Origin: Dimorphilus gyrociliatus
Taxonomy: Eukaryota > Annelida > Polychaeta > Dinophilidae
Assembly (NCBI GenBank): GCA_904063045.1
Contig: CAJFCJ010000009.1
Coordinates: 228,942-292,941, forward strand
Direction: 5' to 3'
DNA: 64,000 nt
A program made the translations under genes and the position numbers. Every line of letters starts with the position of its first letter. The first letter of the stretch is position 1. The notes beneath the pieces are model-generated. The model was not told where the DNA came from. It made no database searches and was given only the letters and a program-made list of their open reading frames with translations. Below, piece by piece: positions 1-13,178 of this stretch.

Positions 1-3000
1 TTAATTTGTAATAGACTTGCCATACAACATCCAAGGACATCTTAGAATCTAAGTAAATTGCTCCAGCAACGGATTCGAAAATATCACCCAGAGCTTTTGG
101 AATTTCAATATCTTGAGCTTCGTGACCTTCATCAGTTTCTAGACCCAGATTATCATCCAAGAGAACTTGGTCCGAATGTGATCTATGCCACGCAACAAAC
201 TTATTAATTACTTCGAAAAGTTGTGGAGAAATAGCTCGAAAAAATTTATGATAATTCCAAGCAACTGCAAGCCAAGCGAACATGTTATTATTAACTAGGG
301 CAGAGCGGAGATCAGTAAGAACACCGGGCGAGTGCTTCCGTCTATCTTCGAATAAGTGTCTCGTAATAACATAATCAAGAACTGCATCCCCCAGAAACTC
401 CAGTCTCTGGTAGCAATCAGTTACACTATTATAGTGATAACCTGCATGAGTAAATGCCTGGAGTAAATAAGCCCTGTCGTTGAACTGATAACCGATTATT
501 CTTTCGAACTCTTCAAAACCATCCAGAAGATTGTCTAAAATATTAGTTGCCCTTGGAACATGAGCTAAAAGTGGACTTGGCGGCGAGAATTTAGAATTTT
601 CCCTCTCTTCAATTACCTTCAAGCCTAACCAAGACATGAGACGAATAGCAGCTTTTTGACCGCAAGAATTCAAGTAACAACCTATCAGTGCCTCAACACA
701 GTCCGCAATACTTTTATCGGGTAAACTATGTTGTGTCTGAAGATAATAAGTAATAACAGTCCTCTCACTATGACTATTTTCGGGCCCAAAGTGGACATCA
801 AGCTCCTTGTAAGTGCCCATAACAAATCCAGGAGGAAGCCAATTTTCTCCTGGTTCAAATTTTGATGCTACCATACACTCTGGCAACTTGTGACGTTTTC
901 CCAGTTTATATAAATTATAATTGGATACTTGTTTACTTCGTAAATAGCTTAATTTGCCTTCGTGTATACCTGGATGTCTGCAATATAAGAAGACAGTAAC
1001 AGCAAACTTTAGGAAGGAATCCCCTATTGTTTCCAGTCGTTCCAAATTAAAAAAATCGTTAGCATTTGACATAGTTAAAGCTTGTAAAAGGTCTGTCGGA
1101 GACGGGCCCAACCACGTGTCAACATCAATTCGGTCTTTGAAAGAAACAATCTCTTGAGTCTCGCTCGACATGGAGGAATTTAAGCTTTCTTGAACTTCTG
1201 GTGAAAAGTTTGACTCGTCATCAGAGTTGATTGGTGGTGCTAATGAATAGTCAAATTCTAGAGCAGGATACTGATATTCTTCTGGAACATTAGCTACACC
1301 AATAGCTGCCTTTTTAGATATTCGATTTCGAAGTTCACTTGCTAACAATAAAGAATTCATTCTATAAAATATGGCTGGCAGGCAAACCATTTTCCTCCAT
1401 AAAGAAGCTTGCAACACATGAACATGACAAAGTTCTGGAATGAGAATCTGCTTCTGTCGAAGGGATTCTCGTCTGGCTCTTCTTGTCTCTAGACTGCTAG
1501 TTGGTAACGCCCTACCCTTTTGATTGACATATCGAGGTGTTAGTAGATTGAGTCTTACTGATGTATGATCGACATCCAAGAGCGGCTGCTTAAGATCGCT
1601 TATTCCCAAATTGTATTTCACTTCATAATACTCTTTAAAACTATCAAAGGAATCTGAGGGGAATGGACTTTTAGGTGATAAATCTGTACGAATTTCTGCT
1701 ACATAAAAATGCTGTGGCTGGTCCTTATTCCTGTAAGAAGGCATGACAACTGCATCTTCGAATACTTCCTTCTCAAATATGAAGTCTTTCTTTTCTATAA
1801 TATCAGCATTTGAATCGTAAAAGTCTATTACTTTTTGCGCGTACTCCCATTCAATTTCAGATTCTTTTCCGATTAAAGGGATGATTAAAGCGCAACTTGG
1901 TGATTCTTTTGGTTCAAATAACATAGGATCTTTTCCCAATCTAAGTGTTTTTCGAAAAATTGCATAATGAAAGCTAGTAACAATCTTTAGTTGATCACTA
2001 GTCACACGAATTCGATCGTTTATTAAATTACAAGATACAGTTACTTCGCCTGATCTTGTAAATACGGGAAAGCTGGGTAAGTTTGGCAAGCGATGCTTGA
2101 CTAGGAAACCGAAACATTTATCTGTGCTTTGAGGCATATAAATCTTTCGCCCTCTAACATTCTGGGCTTCATCTATGGGTCTTGTAAGAGTCATGTCAAT
2201 GCTATACAAACAGCAAATTTCAGTTCCGTTAGAAACTGGTGTTTGTAAACAAGAAGCGATTAATTTATCGTAATGTTGTTTTCGTTTACTTGAACCGGGA
2301 CGGGCGTGTGTATTAGACCATTCTAGCTCATCTTCATCGCTCTCGTATCGAACTAAATCTTTTCCAACCGGTACCAGAGAGGAATCAAGTTCACCTTGTT
2401 TATGTAATATTTCACAAGTCTTTAAGGCCGCGGACATTCTAGCAAGTTTTTTTGTTGGCATTTCTTCACCCTTTGAAAAGAAAAACATTTTTATTCTGTT
2501 TTAGTAAAATAGATACCTACTATATTGCATATTTAATTGTAGAGGAAATCTTACCCTTATTGGCAATTTGATGGGTGAGTTAATCGGTAATTGTAGTTGG
2601 CAAACAAATATAGGTTTAACATTATTGACTTGCTCTATAACAGCAGAAGCGGAGAGTTGAGTGAAGGCGTCACTTGGGAGTTTAGCGCAGTACCTACGGG
2701 TAATTTAAGCATGATAATTCAACAAATAGTGGTTTAAAAGTTGTTTTAAATTACTAATAATGAAAAAGGCTATTTTACTAACCTGTTTACCAAGGCAGTT
2801 GCGGAGGTCAGAGTCACACACGCCTTCTCAGTTCTATACGGTTTGACTATTTCTTCATAAATAAGAGGATCATATTCGTCATTTTCACATTCCTCCCCTA
2901 TACCTTCTCTATTGTTATCCTTTTCTCTTAATCTGCTAGTTAAAATCTCCTCTATTTCCTTAAAGTTTTCTAAAGTCTCTGGGAAATTATCGTGTAGGCG

Positions 3001-6000
3001 ATTATCAGTTAAAATATGATAAGCTGATTTATTTGCCTGAGCCTTGGTCTTACTTAGGACAAACATTTTAAAGTCTATTGGTGGATCGAATTGAACTACT
3101 AAATTGCATTTTGGAAGATCTGCTCCTGCTGGAAGGGAACTCGTCGCAAATAATAAATTCAGATTTTTTAAACGGAATTGTCTCATTACATCTTCGCCCT
3201 TATTACCACTAACATATGCACTGTGAATGAAATAAAGACTTGCATCCCAATTGCATAGTTCAGTAACCAATTTATTCAAAGCAAAGGCAGAGTGTCTTCG
3301 ATCAAGGAAAACAACACCGTAAAGGTTCTCTTCATCACGTTTTTCATCGGAATTGTAAAGCCGAGCTATATATTGTGGTTTATCTGAATCGATATTTTTT
3401 TCAACATATTTTTCAGCAGTCTCATCTTCGTAGTCCGAAAAGTCTAAGGACGACCCAAAAGAGTAACTACTTCCTTCTGAGTCCGAATCTTTATAATTTT
3501 CCTCTTCGTATTCTTCTTTTTTCTTTTCTTCATTAATTTCACTTTTACTTTGAATAACAAACTTTTGAGTTGGCTCATATTTACTTAAAATTTTGATGAG
3601 CGCAAGAGCTCTAGGTGAAATCATTTCTTCAAAATCTTCTTTACTATTTACCCGTTCTTCGAAGTGACGCCATCCAATTGAATAGAGCAAAGCTAAATTG
3701 GTTTGTGTGAGCAGCAAAAGTTGCTTATGTTTATCCTTCTTTTCCATTTTGGCTAATTTCCATACTTGTTTTAACATTGATTCTGCTACAATTGCAAGAC
3801 ACCAAGTACCAAGAGTTGTTAAAACGTTCAAACATTCCTTAAACACAGTTTTGGGAGTTGCTGTGGAGTCTTCTGCTGAGTCCTCTTCCGTTGGTTGTAT
3901 ATTTTGGACATATCCAAGGACGTTGTTGATAATAGACATCATCTCTTGGTAAAGTTCGTTTGAATCGGAAACTGGAGAACAATCGTGTAGCTGAACGGTT
4001 GGTCTTGCACCATAATAATCAGTATAAACTTCATCAGTGGCAGTTTCGCATCGACATTCTAATGCTGCTTCTAGATCGTCTAAGTTACACCGCAATTCCT
4101 TGGGTTCCGTAAACGAGCAAGCAAGAACTGATTTATCTAGTCCTAAAACTCTTGGCTTCTCATCATAATTCAACGATCTGTATTTGCGCATAATCTCGGC
4201 ATAAGGATGTTCGCTGGATAAAACTTGTCGAGCATCATATAAAACCAAAACATAAATATCAGTTAAAGATAAGAGGCCGTTTTGAATAAATTTGAGCAAA
4301 TCTTCAGGTTTACATATAAAAACTTGATATTCAAACAATAGATCGCTTTCATGTTCATTTTTACTAAGTTGATCATCACTAGGTAATTTACAAACCCGTA
4401 AGTTTGAGTGAATACCAATAACGTCCTCGAACTGGTTGACAATATTATCTGTAAAAATAAAAGGAAAGAGAGTTTTTGTTTAGAATTTGTTTTTCAAACA
4501 AAGATTAATAATATAAACAATATGTGTAAAATCAGTAAAATAGATATCTAAAAATAGATTATAATCAATATTTTAATGTATATAAAAAATATACTCATAA
4601 ATATAAATAAAAAGAGCTGATTCTTTATATACAGTATATGTCTTGATCTAAAATTAATCATAAATAGAAAATATATCATACTAGTCTACCATTAATGTAA
4701 CATTACCAAAAAAAATTCCCTATAGACTATATAGGCTTATATAAATTGAAATGATCATAGTCCCCGAAAATATATACTGATATAGTCTATTATGGTTACA
4801 TATATGAGTATATTTATCCATATAAAAGTATTTATGCTTAAAATAGTGTAAAAATAAATTTAATGCATGTTATTTTGAAAAAATTTATTCATTATAATCA
4901 AATTTGTGCGACTTCTAGTCAATTAACAAAGAATTCTATTATAAATAGGTCTATTCTATTATAAATAACATTACTACTATATTTCAACAGTTGCAAATGT
5001 GTTGTATGCTAAGGTATAATTAAACTCTATTGTTTAAATAGTAGGATACACTGTTTTCTTTAGTTTTTATAACTTTCATTTTAATAGAATAATTCATTTA
5101 CATCTTATGCTGAATAATAATATTAAAAAGATGAGATGCTGTCTTGGAATATTAAAATATCAGACTAAAATATGGTCAAGTTGTTATTTTACTAAATCAG
5201 TTTGATGAACAAATAATGATTTTTTGATTTAGTTGTTCGCATTACAGATAATAATAGCCAAAATATCAGCATATATCATTCTCCTATATACTGTATATAG
5301 TAGTTTAGTATTTAATAAAAGATTTTTTATGAGCAGATATTAGATTATTCAAATAATGCATACACTGTGTAGTATATAAACTACAAAATATATTATCATT
5401 CCGTTAGTAGTTAGTCAAAAACTATACATTTCCTTCAAATATAATATTGAAAAAAAATTCAAATGTCTTCGGGATGAAAACATTATCCATTGTTACTAAA
5501 AATTCGGTTTATATCTCCATGTATAAAACTGCAGAGATATATGAGATATCAAAAGTATATGGAAAGTATTAGATATATTCTGTGTGCTCTGACAAACATA
5601 AGTATTAATAAAGTCTGTTTTAAATAATCAATTGTAGTATTTATACCCTCGAAGCAATATTAACTTTAGGCAAAAAAATTGAATTTACACATCTCCAGAG
5701 GCGATTTGCTATTCGTTCTGGTAGATATTTCAAATTCTCTCTATATTTATTTTTTTCTATTTATTCTCTATATATTTTAACAAGTGAATGCTAAAATCTA
5801 TATTTCATTTAACAAAGCAAATCGGTCAGGTAACTATTTTAAATGAAAAGCATTCTCTTGAACAGTTGAATTAAAAACACAAAAATGGTGAGAATACTTA
5901 AAAACTTAACGGCAATATTTGTATAAATATGTTGCCAGTAAATTTTATCGTACCAATACTTACTACAATAATTAAATAAACTTACCATTTTCAACCAAAA

Positions 6001-7077
6001 GAACGCTAATTTTTCGACAATTTCGAACAAATCTGCCAAAATGTCTAAGCAATGTAACCGTTATAAAAATTCTACCAAGTGTATCTTCATTTTCTCCAGA
6101 GAAGATAAGTGTATTCCTCTGTATTGCTGCTTCAACAAGTTCAACCTAAAAAGAGCAAATATATACCCGTTATGAATACATTTGAATTAATAATTTCTAA
6201 ATGAAATATAGGCGTTATAAATTTACCCAAATCCGATCATATTTTGACAATTGCCTAAGGCTACTGTTTGCTCGGAACATGTCATTACGAGCCACCAAAC
6301 TAAAACTATGTTACACATGTTGAAAAAATTTGAAAAGATAGGTGAATGTTGATTGGTTGAACAGTCCCAGTGACTTAGAAAAGATTTCTTTTATGTACTT
6401 TTAACAGAGGCATAAGCGGAATGATTGGTAAATATATGATTTAAAAAACACCGCGTGAAAATATCAGTGTTATGTATTTGTTTATTTGTTTCAGAGGTTT
6501 CCAAAAATATAAAATTACATAGAAATGCTCTGAAATTTTCAGAATGTATATATGACCAGCTGTTTTGAATATTAAATTATTCATAAGGGTTTAACTGCTG
6601 AAAGCGTACTTATTATCTTCTTTGAGAAATTTGCAGTTACTATTGATTATTTAAATCTAATATGCTATTCAAGAAAAATTTGAATACTCGTGTTCAAATA
6701 TATATATATATATATTTAGGTATTGTATATGCTGTATACACAAGTATATACTATAAAAATATTGCTATTTTGTTCTTTCTAAATTTGAACACATAAGCAA
6801 AACATATCATAAACCTGACACTACGTTTTGACTGACTCTGTTTGAATTTTTACAAATAAATCTTTTCAAAACATATAAGGCAGTTTTTGTAAAAAAAAGT
6901 TTTATTCTATTTATAGAAAAAGATCGTTGGTTTCAAAACTCTTAACCGTTTCGAGTAAAAAGGTTGAATCAGTACTATACTTACATGAAAAGTCCTTGGA
7001 GTCAGAATATCAGTGTGAACGTAATCTTGCCGACCCTTTGAGCCGGGTTTCCGACCGTCACCACTCAATGCTAAACG
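1..7077 (-). CDS. DICER1: Dicer, endoribonuclease III with a degenerate helicase domain (partial, C-terminus off the left edge)
   Basis: Dicer cuts double-stranded RNA and pre-miRNA in the cytoplasm. Exons 5' to 3': 6985-7077, 5986-6145, 2783-4448, 2555-2693 and 2470-1; phases agree. The N-terminus (LTPRTFH then VELVEAAIQRN) matches the first helicase motif. A platform/PAZ-type region follows (YCAKLPSD onward). RNase IIIa has ERLETIGDSFLKFAV and DKSIADCVEALIG; RNase IIIb has YQRLEFLGDAVLDYV and KALGDIFESVAGAIY. Both sets of acidic catalytic residues are present. The helicase is degenerate: Walker A is SGENEDTLGR, the DECH box reads YDAR, and motif III reads LDKS. This resembles Drosophila Dicer-1. 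The dsRBD lies outside the window. The exon holding the start ATG, upstream of 7077, was not found. The 1.5 kb AT-rich intron at 4449-5985 shows no other gene. Confidence 0.95.
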
Positions 7078-7564
7078 CTATATATAAAACCACATTAAAT
7101 TGATTAGTTAAAGGAACAAATAGTTCTACTCATATATCTATTTACAGTCATCTACAATGTAAAATTTTTGTCTTATTAACAGAATGTTACTTGGGAAATG
7201 AATTTATTAATGTTTCACTAGATTGTTGTTAGCAACAAACTAAATCATTTTATTTAAGAAATTTTAATTCTTTAAGTAAAATACTATATTCTACAGCAAA
7301 CGTAAAGAACATCAAAGTATATTTTAATTAAACCCTAGGTACCAAGAGCCATCAGCACAAAGAATATTTGAGCGACAATAGAGAAGCCTTTTTAATCTAT
7401 GATAATTACTTTACCGAAAAGTCTAAGTCTACAATCAATAATGACTACAAACCATTTCACTTCAATTTTTAATTCAATTTAACATTATCTCCATCATTTA
7501 AAGTCTTAAATCAATAATTTGAATAGCAAAACATGAGGAGAGAAAGCGAAATATTACATAGAGC
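7078..7564. other. Divergent spacer between Dicer and ALKBH6
   Basis: AT-rich, roughly 490 bp between the first visible Dicer exon and the ALKBH6 ATG. It must hold the Dicer 5' exon and promoters for both directions, but I could not fix a Dicer start codon here. Confidence 0.4.
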
Positions 7565-8633
<1,069 letters not shown>

Positions 8634-8654
<21 letters not shown>

Positions 8655-9365
8655 AATTTTAGTCAATACATTTCTCATATCTTCTTCAAGTTTTTGTGTG
8701 TCTTTCTGATCTTTTAAAATTTTATGTTTTTCCGAAGCAAGAACTGAAGCGGCAATTTCATTCAATACAAAAGCTGTGCAAATTAATGTAAATGACCAAC
8801 TGAGATACCATTCAGTTGTCTTTTTCGCGTCAATATCAGACACAACTTTAAAACCGAATATTGCCAAACTGACTAGAAGTGAAAAACCAGAACAATGACC
8901 AATTGTTATCAAAACTGATATAGTTCTCTGAGTTCGAAGAGATACTCTGCATATATACATTGCCAAACCAAATACAGTAAGAAGCATTCCAGCGAAACCA
9001 ATGCAGGAGAAAACTTGCGTTGTAACATACCATCCCGGGAATTCAAACCAACCTGCTAATTTATATGAGCAGGTAAAAGTGTTTCTGCTATATTCGCCAT
9101 CACCTAATTCTTTTGGAGAGCATGACCACATTTTCCATAGTCCATAGCCTCCGTATGATCGAGTTTCTATTTTTTCCCAAGTTGCCCAATATGATGTGGA
9201 AAATCCTATTAGCATATCAATACTGGCTGTTAGGATTAAGCCAAAAGCACCCTTTATAAAAGGCGAAATTCGGCGTTGATTATAGTCTTTTTCAGTTGTT
9301 GGTAACATATCTAATGAGAATCTGAAAATCTTATCATCCGATAACTTTAAGATATCGTACGACAT
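8634..9365 (-). CDS. Claudin-like four-transmembrane protein
   Basis: Single-exon ORF of 243 residues. Four hydrophobic segments (about 38-60, 118-141, 150-172 and 190-212) and a first extracellular loop with GLWKMWSCS followed by FTC: the W-GLW-C-C signature of the claudin/PMP22/EMP superfamily. Such proteins act in cell junctions or as membrane scaffolds. The C-terminal tail (KHKILKDQKDTQKLEEDM) is charged and helical. I cannot assign an orthologue; clarin, PERP-like or invertebrate claudin are all possible. Convergent overlap with ALKBH6 at the 3' end; divergent from the INAFM gene at the 5' end with only 69 bp between start codons. Confidence 0.75.
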
Positions 9366-9434
9366 CTAGTGTTTAATACAAAAGGCAGATGGCGTGTAAG
9401 TTGGTCAGCTAGAATTAGACGATGCCCGAGAAGA
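9366..9434. promoter_or_regulatory. Compact bidirectional promoter and 5' leader, claudin-like / INAFM
   Basis: Only 69 bp separate the claudin-like ATG (9365, minus) from the INAFM ATG (9435, plus), so transcripts must start inside this spacer or inside the opposite gene. A seven-codon upstream ORF starts at the ATG in the word agatggcgtg near 9389 and stops before the INAFM ATG. Confidence 0.4.
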
Positions 9435-9641
9435 ATGTCGTCGAAAGCTCAAACGAAATCAGTTCGTCTTATGACAATATTAGCATATGTATTAGCTGTG
9501 TCTTTGGCTGCCATAGCTCTAGCTGTTTATTACACTTTCTTTTGGGATCCTGCAACGGCAATTCGTACTTCCGTTCAACCCACTCCAAACGTTGAAGTAA
9601 CGACACCGAATCTCTTAGAAGTAAATCACGCGGAAGACTGA
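9435..9641 (+). CDS. InaF-motif containing protein (INAFM1/2-like small membrane protein)
   Basis: 68 residues. The core VRLMTILAYVLAVSLAAIAL followed by AVYYTFFW closely matches the InaF motif of vertebrate INAFM2, which reads [20 protein letters not shown] in the same place. One transmembrane helix, short basic N-terminus, acidic/Ser-Thr-rich C-terminal tail. Drosophila InaF proteins support TRP channels. The start is taken at the ATG of MSSKAQTK because it directly precedes the conserved block; the frame is open further upstream but has no earlier ATG. Head-to-head with the claudin-like gene. Confidence 0.8.
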   Translation: MSSKAQTKSVRLMTILAYVLAVSLAAIALAVYYTFFWDPATAIRTSVQPTPNVEVTTPNLLEVNHAED

Positions 9642-10205
9642 GGTGCTATGAAGAAATTTTTATCGACTAATTTTCACGATTTCTATGTTTCAACGATATT
9701 CTACACCTTTAAAAATAAAACGTACTCACGGAACAAAGTTTGCAAAAGTCACGTGTTCGGGCGTTTCCTAAAAAAATTATCGTATAGAGAAATTATTTCT
9801 TTACCTGTTACTTATTTTGCTGTTTTACCTTGTTCGAATAAAAATTATTGTGTTTTAGGTTAAATTGTTAAATTTAAAAGATAAGAAACAATTTGAAATA
9901 TTCGCTTGAGTGCAACGAAGATGTAGAACTAGTTTCCCAATTCAGGTACTTTCTTTAGCTTCAAATTTTAAACAATTTACGCTAAAGTACTCTCACTAGA
10001 GTATAATCTTTGAAATACCAATCGGATAGCCTGTTATACTAAGAAATATATCATTTATCTTATAGTTTTTTTTACAAAAAAAATTGACTATGTCTCTTTT
10101 ATCCTCTATTTGATTAGCGTAAGTGTAACTATAGTTTGCTTAGTAAGCAGAAAACAAAATATAATAACTATATCTCTTATAAAAGTGTATTTTAAAGCTG
10201 TATAA
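9642..10205. other. 3' spacer between INAFM and ANKRD16 (convergent)
   Basis: 564 bp of AT-rich sequence, presumably two 3' UTRs. A 71-codon plus-strand frame at 9648-9863 has no recognisable composition or homology and is taken as UTR. Confidence 0.5.
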
Positions 10206-11186
10206 TTAATTAGTTAACAGACTTAAGCAGTCAGCCGCATCAACTATTCTAGCAATTTCCTCTGCTTTTCGGTTTCGGGAATCTTCTAAGGCTGGATTAG
10301 CCCCCAATTCTAATAATGTTTTTACGATATTTTTCAAGTGTTCTTTGCAGGCTATATGCAGAGCCGTTGATAGTCCTACAGTTGTTTGAGCGTTGATATC
10401 AACATTGTGATGCTTTATCAAATGTTTTATGACATCAGCTTGGTTCGCTTGAGCTGCTATGTGGATGCAACTCTTCCCTAAATTATCAGTATCATTTATA
10501 TTTGCCCCATTTGTAACAAGAAGATCGATTATATCAACGGAACCTCCCTTTACAGCATCCATTAAGGGATTTAAACCACAACTGTCTTTGAGATGAACGC
10601 TTATTGCAGTTTTTCTTAGAAGATATTTGACCATTTCGCAATGCCCATGAATACAAGCTGTGTGTAAAATACTTCTTCCATTATTGCTGCGCGTTTCCCA
10701 TAGAGTACTATCGATAGTAAGAAAGTAAGAAACAATTTCAATACGTCCTGAACGTACGGCTATATGAATTGGTGTCCAACCATCTTTATTTCGAACATTC
10801 GTGGACGCGCCATAATCGATTAACACTTTTATTAAGTTCAAGGACGATTTCACAGCAGCCAACATTAGCGACGTCCAATCGGCCCTTTTCAAAGAATCGA
10901 CACATACTTTTCGCTCTAAGAGGTATTCAACACAATCCAAATGATCATTTTGAGAGGCTTCGTGTAACGGGCGTTTACCATCATTATTTGCTATTTCAGG
11001 GTTGGCATGGAATGACTCTATCAAAATTTGCACTAAATCTTTTCTACCCAATCTGCAAGTGATATGAAGGAGAGTATCGCCGTTCCGCTTGTGTTTTTGA
11101 TTGATATCAGAGGCATTTTCTAAAGCTTTCGTTAAATCCCCACTGCTATATTTCTGAATACGTTTATATACTTCATCTATTTCCAT
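10206..11186 (-). CDS. ANKRD16: Ankyrin repeat domain protein 16
   Basis: Single-exon ORF of 326 residues made of about eight ankyrin repeats (for example GDTLLHITCRLGRKDLVQIL, GKRPLHEASQNDHLDCVEYL, DGWTPIHIAVRSGRIEIV). The run KRPLHEAS, then CVEYLLER, VDSLKRADWTSLM and NKDGW follows human ANKRD16 repeat for repeat, so this is an orthologue and not a generic ankyrin protein. ANKRD16 assists alanyl-tRNA synthetase proofreading by accepting misactivated serine on lysine side chains. It is about 35 residues shorter than the human protein and ends soon after the last repeat. Confidence 0.88.
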   Translation of the reverse strand: MEIDEVYKRIQKYSSGDLTKALENASDINQKHKRNGDTLLHITCRLGRKDLVQILIESFHANPEIANNDGKRPLHEASQNDHLDCVEYLLERKVCVDSLKRADWTSLMLAAVKSSLNLIKVLIDYGASTNVRNKDGWTPIHIAVRSGRIEIVSYFLTIDSTLWETRSNNGRSILHTACIHGHCEMVKYLLRKTAISVHLKDSCGLNPLMDAVKGGSVDIIDLLVTNGANINDTDNLGKSCIHIAAQANQADVIKHLIKHHNVDINAQTTVGLSTALHIACKEHLKNIVKTLLELGANPALEDSRNRKAEEIARIVDAADCLSLLTN

Positions 11187-13178
11187 CTGAAAGTTACTTA
11201 AAGTTAGAATGGTATAAAATGAGTTTCGTCAGGTAAAGCATTTTTTTAAAGCAGCTTTAATGGAATCTATTATAATTTAATTACATAAGTATACTATTGC
11301 ACTATTTATAAATCTCATTAAAAAGAAGGAGGATCTTTTAAATACTACTTTTCAGTTCTATGAATATAAAAGAGATAATAGAGTATTAAAGAATAAATGT
11401 GTTTTAAAAGTTTGAAAAAAGCTTATATAAATCTTTGAAGTCACTGAATGTGACACTTCAATTTTGCACCGCCTCTTCATTCTAAATCCTAGTCTAAGAG
11501 ATCAATATCTTATCAAATTCCCTTATTTCTTACATATGAGAGTCTTTTTATTAGAAAAAAAAAAGATCAAACGAGTCTAAAAAGTTCGCAAAAAATGAGT
11601 ACTAACTAGGATCAAGTGAAGGTTAACTAATCCGCACCTTATAGGTAAGCACACGCGTTATATTTAATTACAATTTAATTATTAAAGTAATAGTTATTCA
11701 TACTGAATCGGCTATACTTAAGAGACGAAATACTATTTCGTAATACTACAATTTAGTATTGTTCTATTTAGATAAATACATTGTTGAATTACCCAAATTG
11801 TTCTCTATTAGATTGAACAAAATTTTGTTAATGAGCTATAATTTACCAGTACATCCTTCTTCATAAATTGATATTTTAATAGTTTTGTTGCATTGAGAAA
11901 AGATTGTTGGGTGGGGAATATCTCTCACCTCGTCTGACAAGAGACTAAGTTACACCTGGCGGTTGAATAAGTCTCTTTTTATTTAGTTGTACACTCTTAT
12001 AATCATAAGAGTCATTTGTTTTTGTAATAAAAATCTCATTTATACATTTTTACATGATACCAGATCGATTTGTCTCCTCCATATATCGTCTTTCAAATAT
12101 ATCAATGTATGCAATATCTATTATAACGTACCTAAGTACAAAGAGAATTTTAAGTATTTTAAATGTTTAATAAGTAAGAACCTAAGCATCTAATTACTAG
12201 ATAAAATGAAACGAAAAAGGTTGGCAAATGGCTTATTTGCTGTAAAGTCGACAGAGAATTGAAAATGAAAAACAGTAAAGAGATCGATTTTGGCGTTTAT
12301 CAATAGGACTAAATTTTTGACAATTTTCTATAGCGAATGGTATAAGTATCAAAATGTTTCTTTGATGACCAAAATAATTAGTCCTTATGACAAATATAAA
12401 AAAAAGTAGTCTTTGCTTTACTTCAAAATACGTTTCCAATGAATTTTTTTTTACTTCTGAAGAGTTGTTAGTTTATACTTTAAAAATAACAGATATAGAT
12501 AATATTTGGCTACCGAACAAAAAACTATTTATATACAATTTATACAAATTTACGGTCATTTGCTTAAATCTTGTATTCCAAATGAGCACACAAAAGGTTT
12601 TACCTCTCTATTAAGTTCATATTCATACGGATTCTTCGATTTCCGTTGAAACTATAGCAAAAAGAATAGATAAATTTAAACTAGCCAAAGAACAACAATA
12701 TAGCATTTTTTGATAATAATCATTAAATATTTTAGATTATTAAAGAGTTTTATGATAATATTTACGACAACAAATCTTGGATAAATAGATGATTATGTCA
12801 AAACAAATCACGATTTTGTCGTTGTAGAGGTCAACAACAAAATTAGAATTATGAATTGTCAATCACTGATTTAAATGAGAAATGGAGAAAAATATTTTTG
12901 ACATTTTTAAATATTCTTGTACTAGCGATAATAAGTATAGTTTGGATATATTCTAGTAATTTTTCAAGTTAAACATTTACTTTCCAGAATATATTAAATG
13001 GAATTATTTGGAATTTTTTTCATATTGATTTATTAGATTTTGGTCTTAAAAAGACTATTTAGTTGATAACTTACAGTCGATTAGAACATTCTTTACAATA
13101 CTGCTTTTATTATACGCCTAAACCGGATGTCCAAATCAGCACGTGTAGAAAATAGTATGGTAGTGTAACTGGAACACA
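11187..13178. other. Two-kilobase gene-free stretch
   Basis: No ORF with coding character, no splice-bounded exons and no tRNA were seen on either strand. Very AT-rich, with homopolymer runs. It separates divergently transcribed ANKRD16 and RBM28 and is unusually long for this dense region. It would be the place for a missing RRM1 exon of RBM28, but no RNP1-like motif was found. Confidence 0.5.

Noticed and set aside
4449-5985. Possible extra gene in the 1.5 kb Dicer intron
   Set aside because: Flanking exons join in phase and in family alignment; the intron is AT-rich and has no exon-like or RNA-gene structure.
6240-6295. Minus-strand open stretch MFRANSSLRQLSKYDRIW with donor, as Dicer exon
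   Set aside because: The exon at 6985-7077 (LTPRTFH) joins VELVEAAIQ in phase and matches the Dicer N-terminus; the 6.2 kb stretch would interrupt that match.
9369-9434. Upstream extension of the INAFM frame from a GTG
   Set aside because: No ATG, basic low-information residues, and the conserved InaF block follows the ATG at 9435.
12387-12614. 75-codon plus-strand frame in the 2 kb gene-free stretch, as RBM28 RRM1
   Set aside because: No RNP motifs, AT-driven residues, no suitable donor in phase with exon 13179 or 13891.
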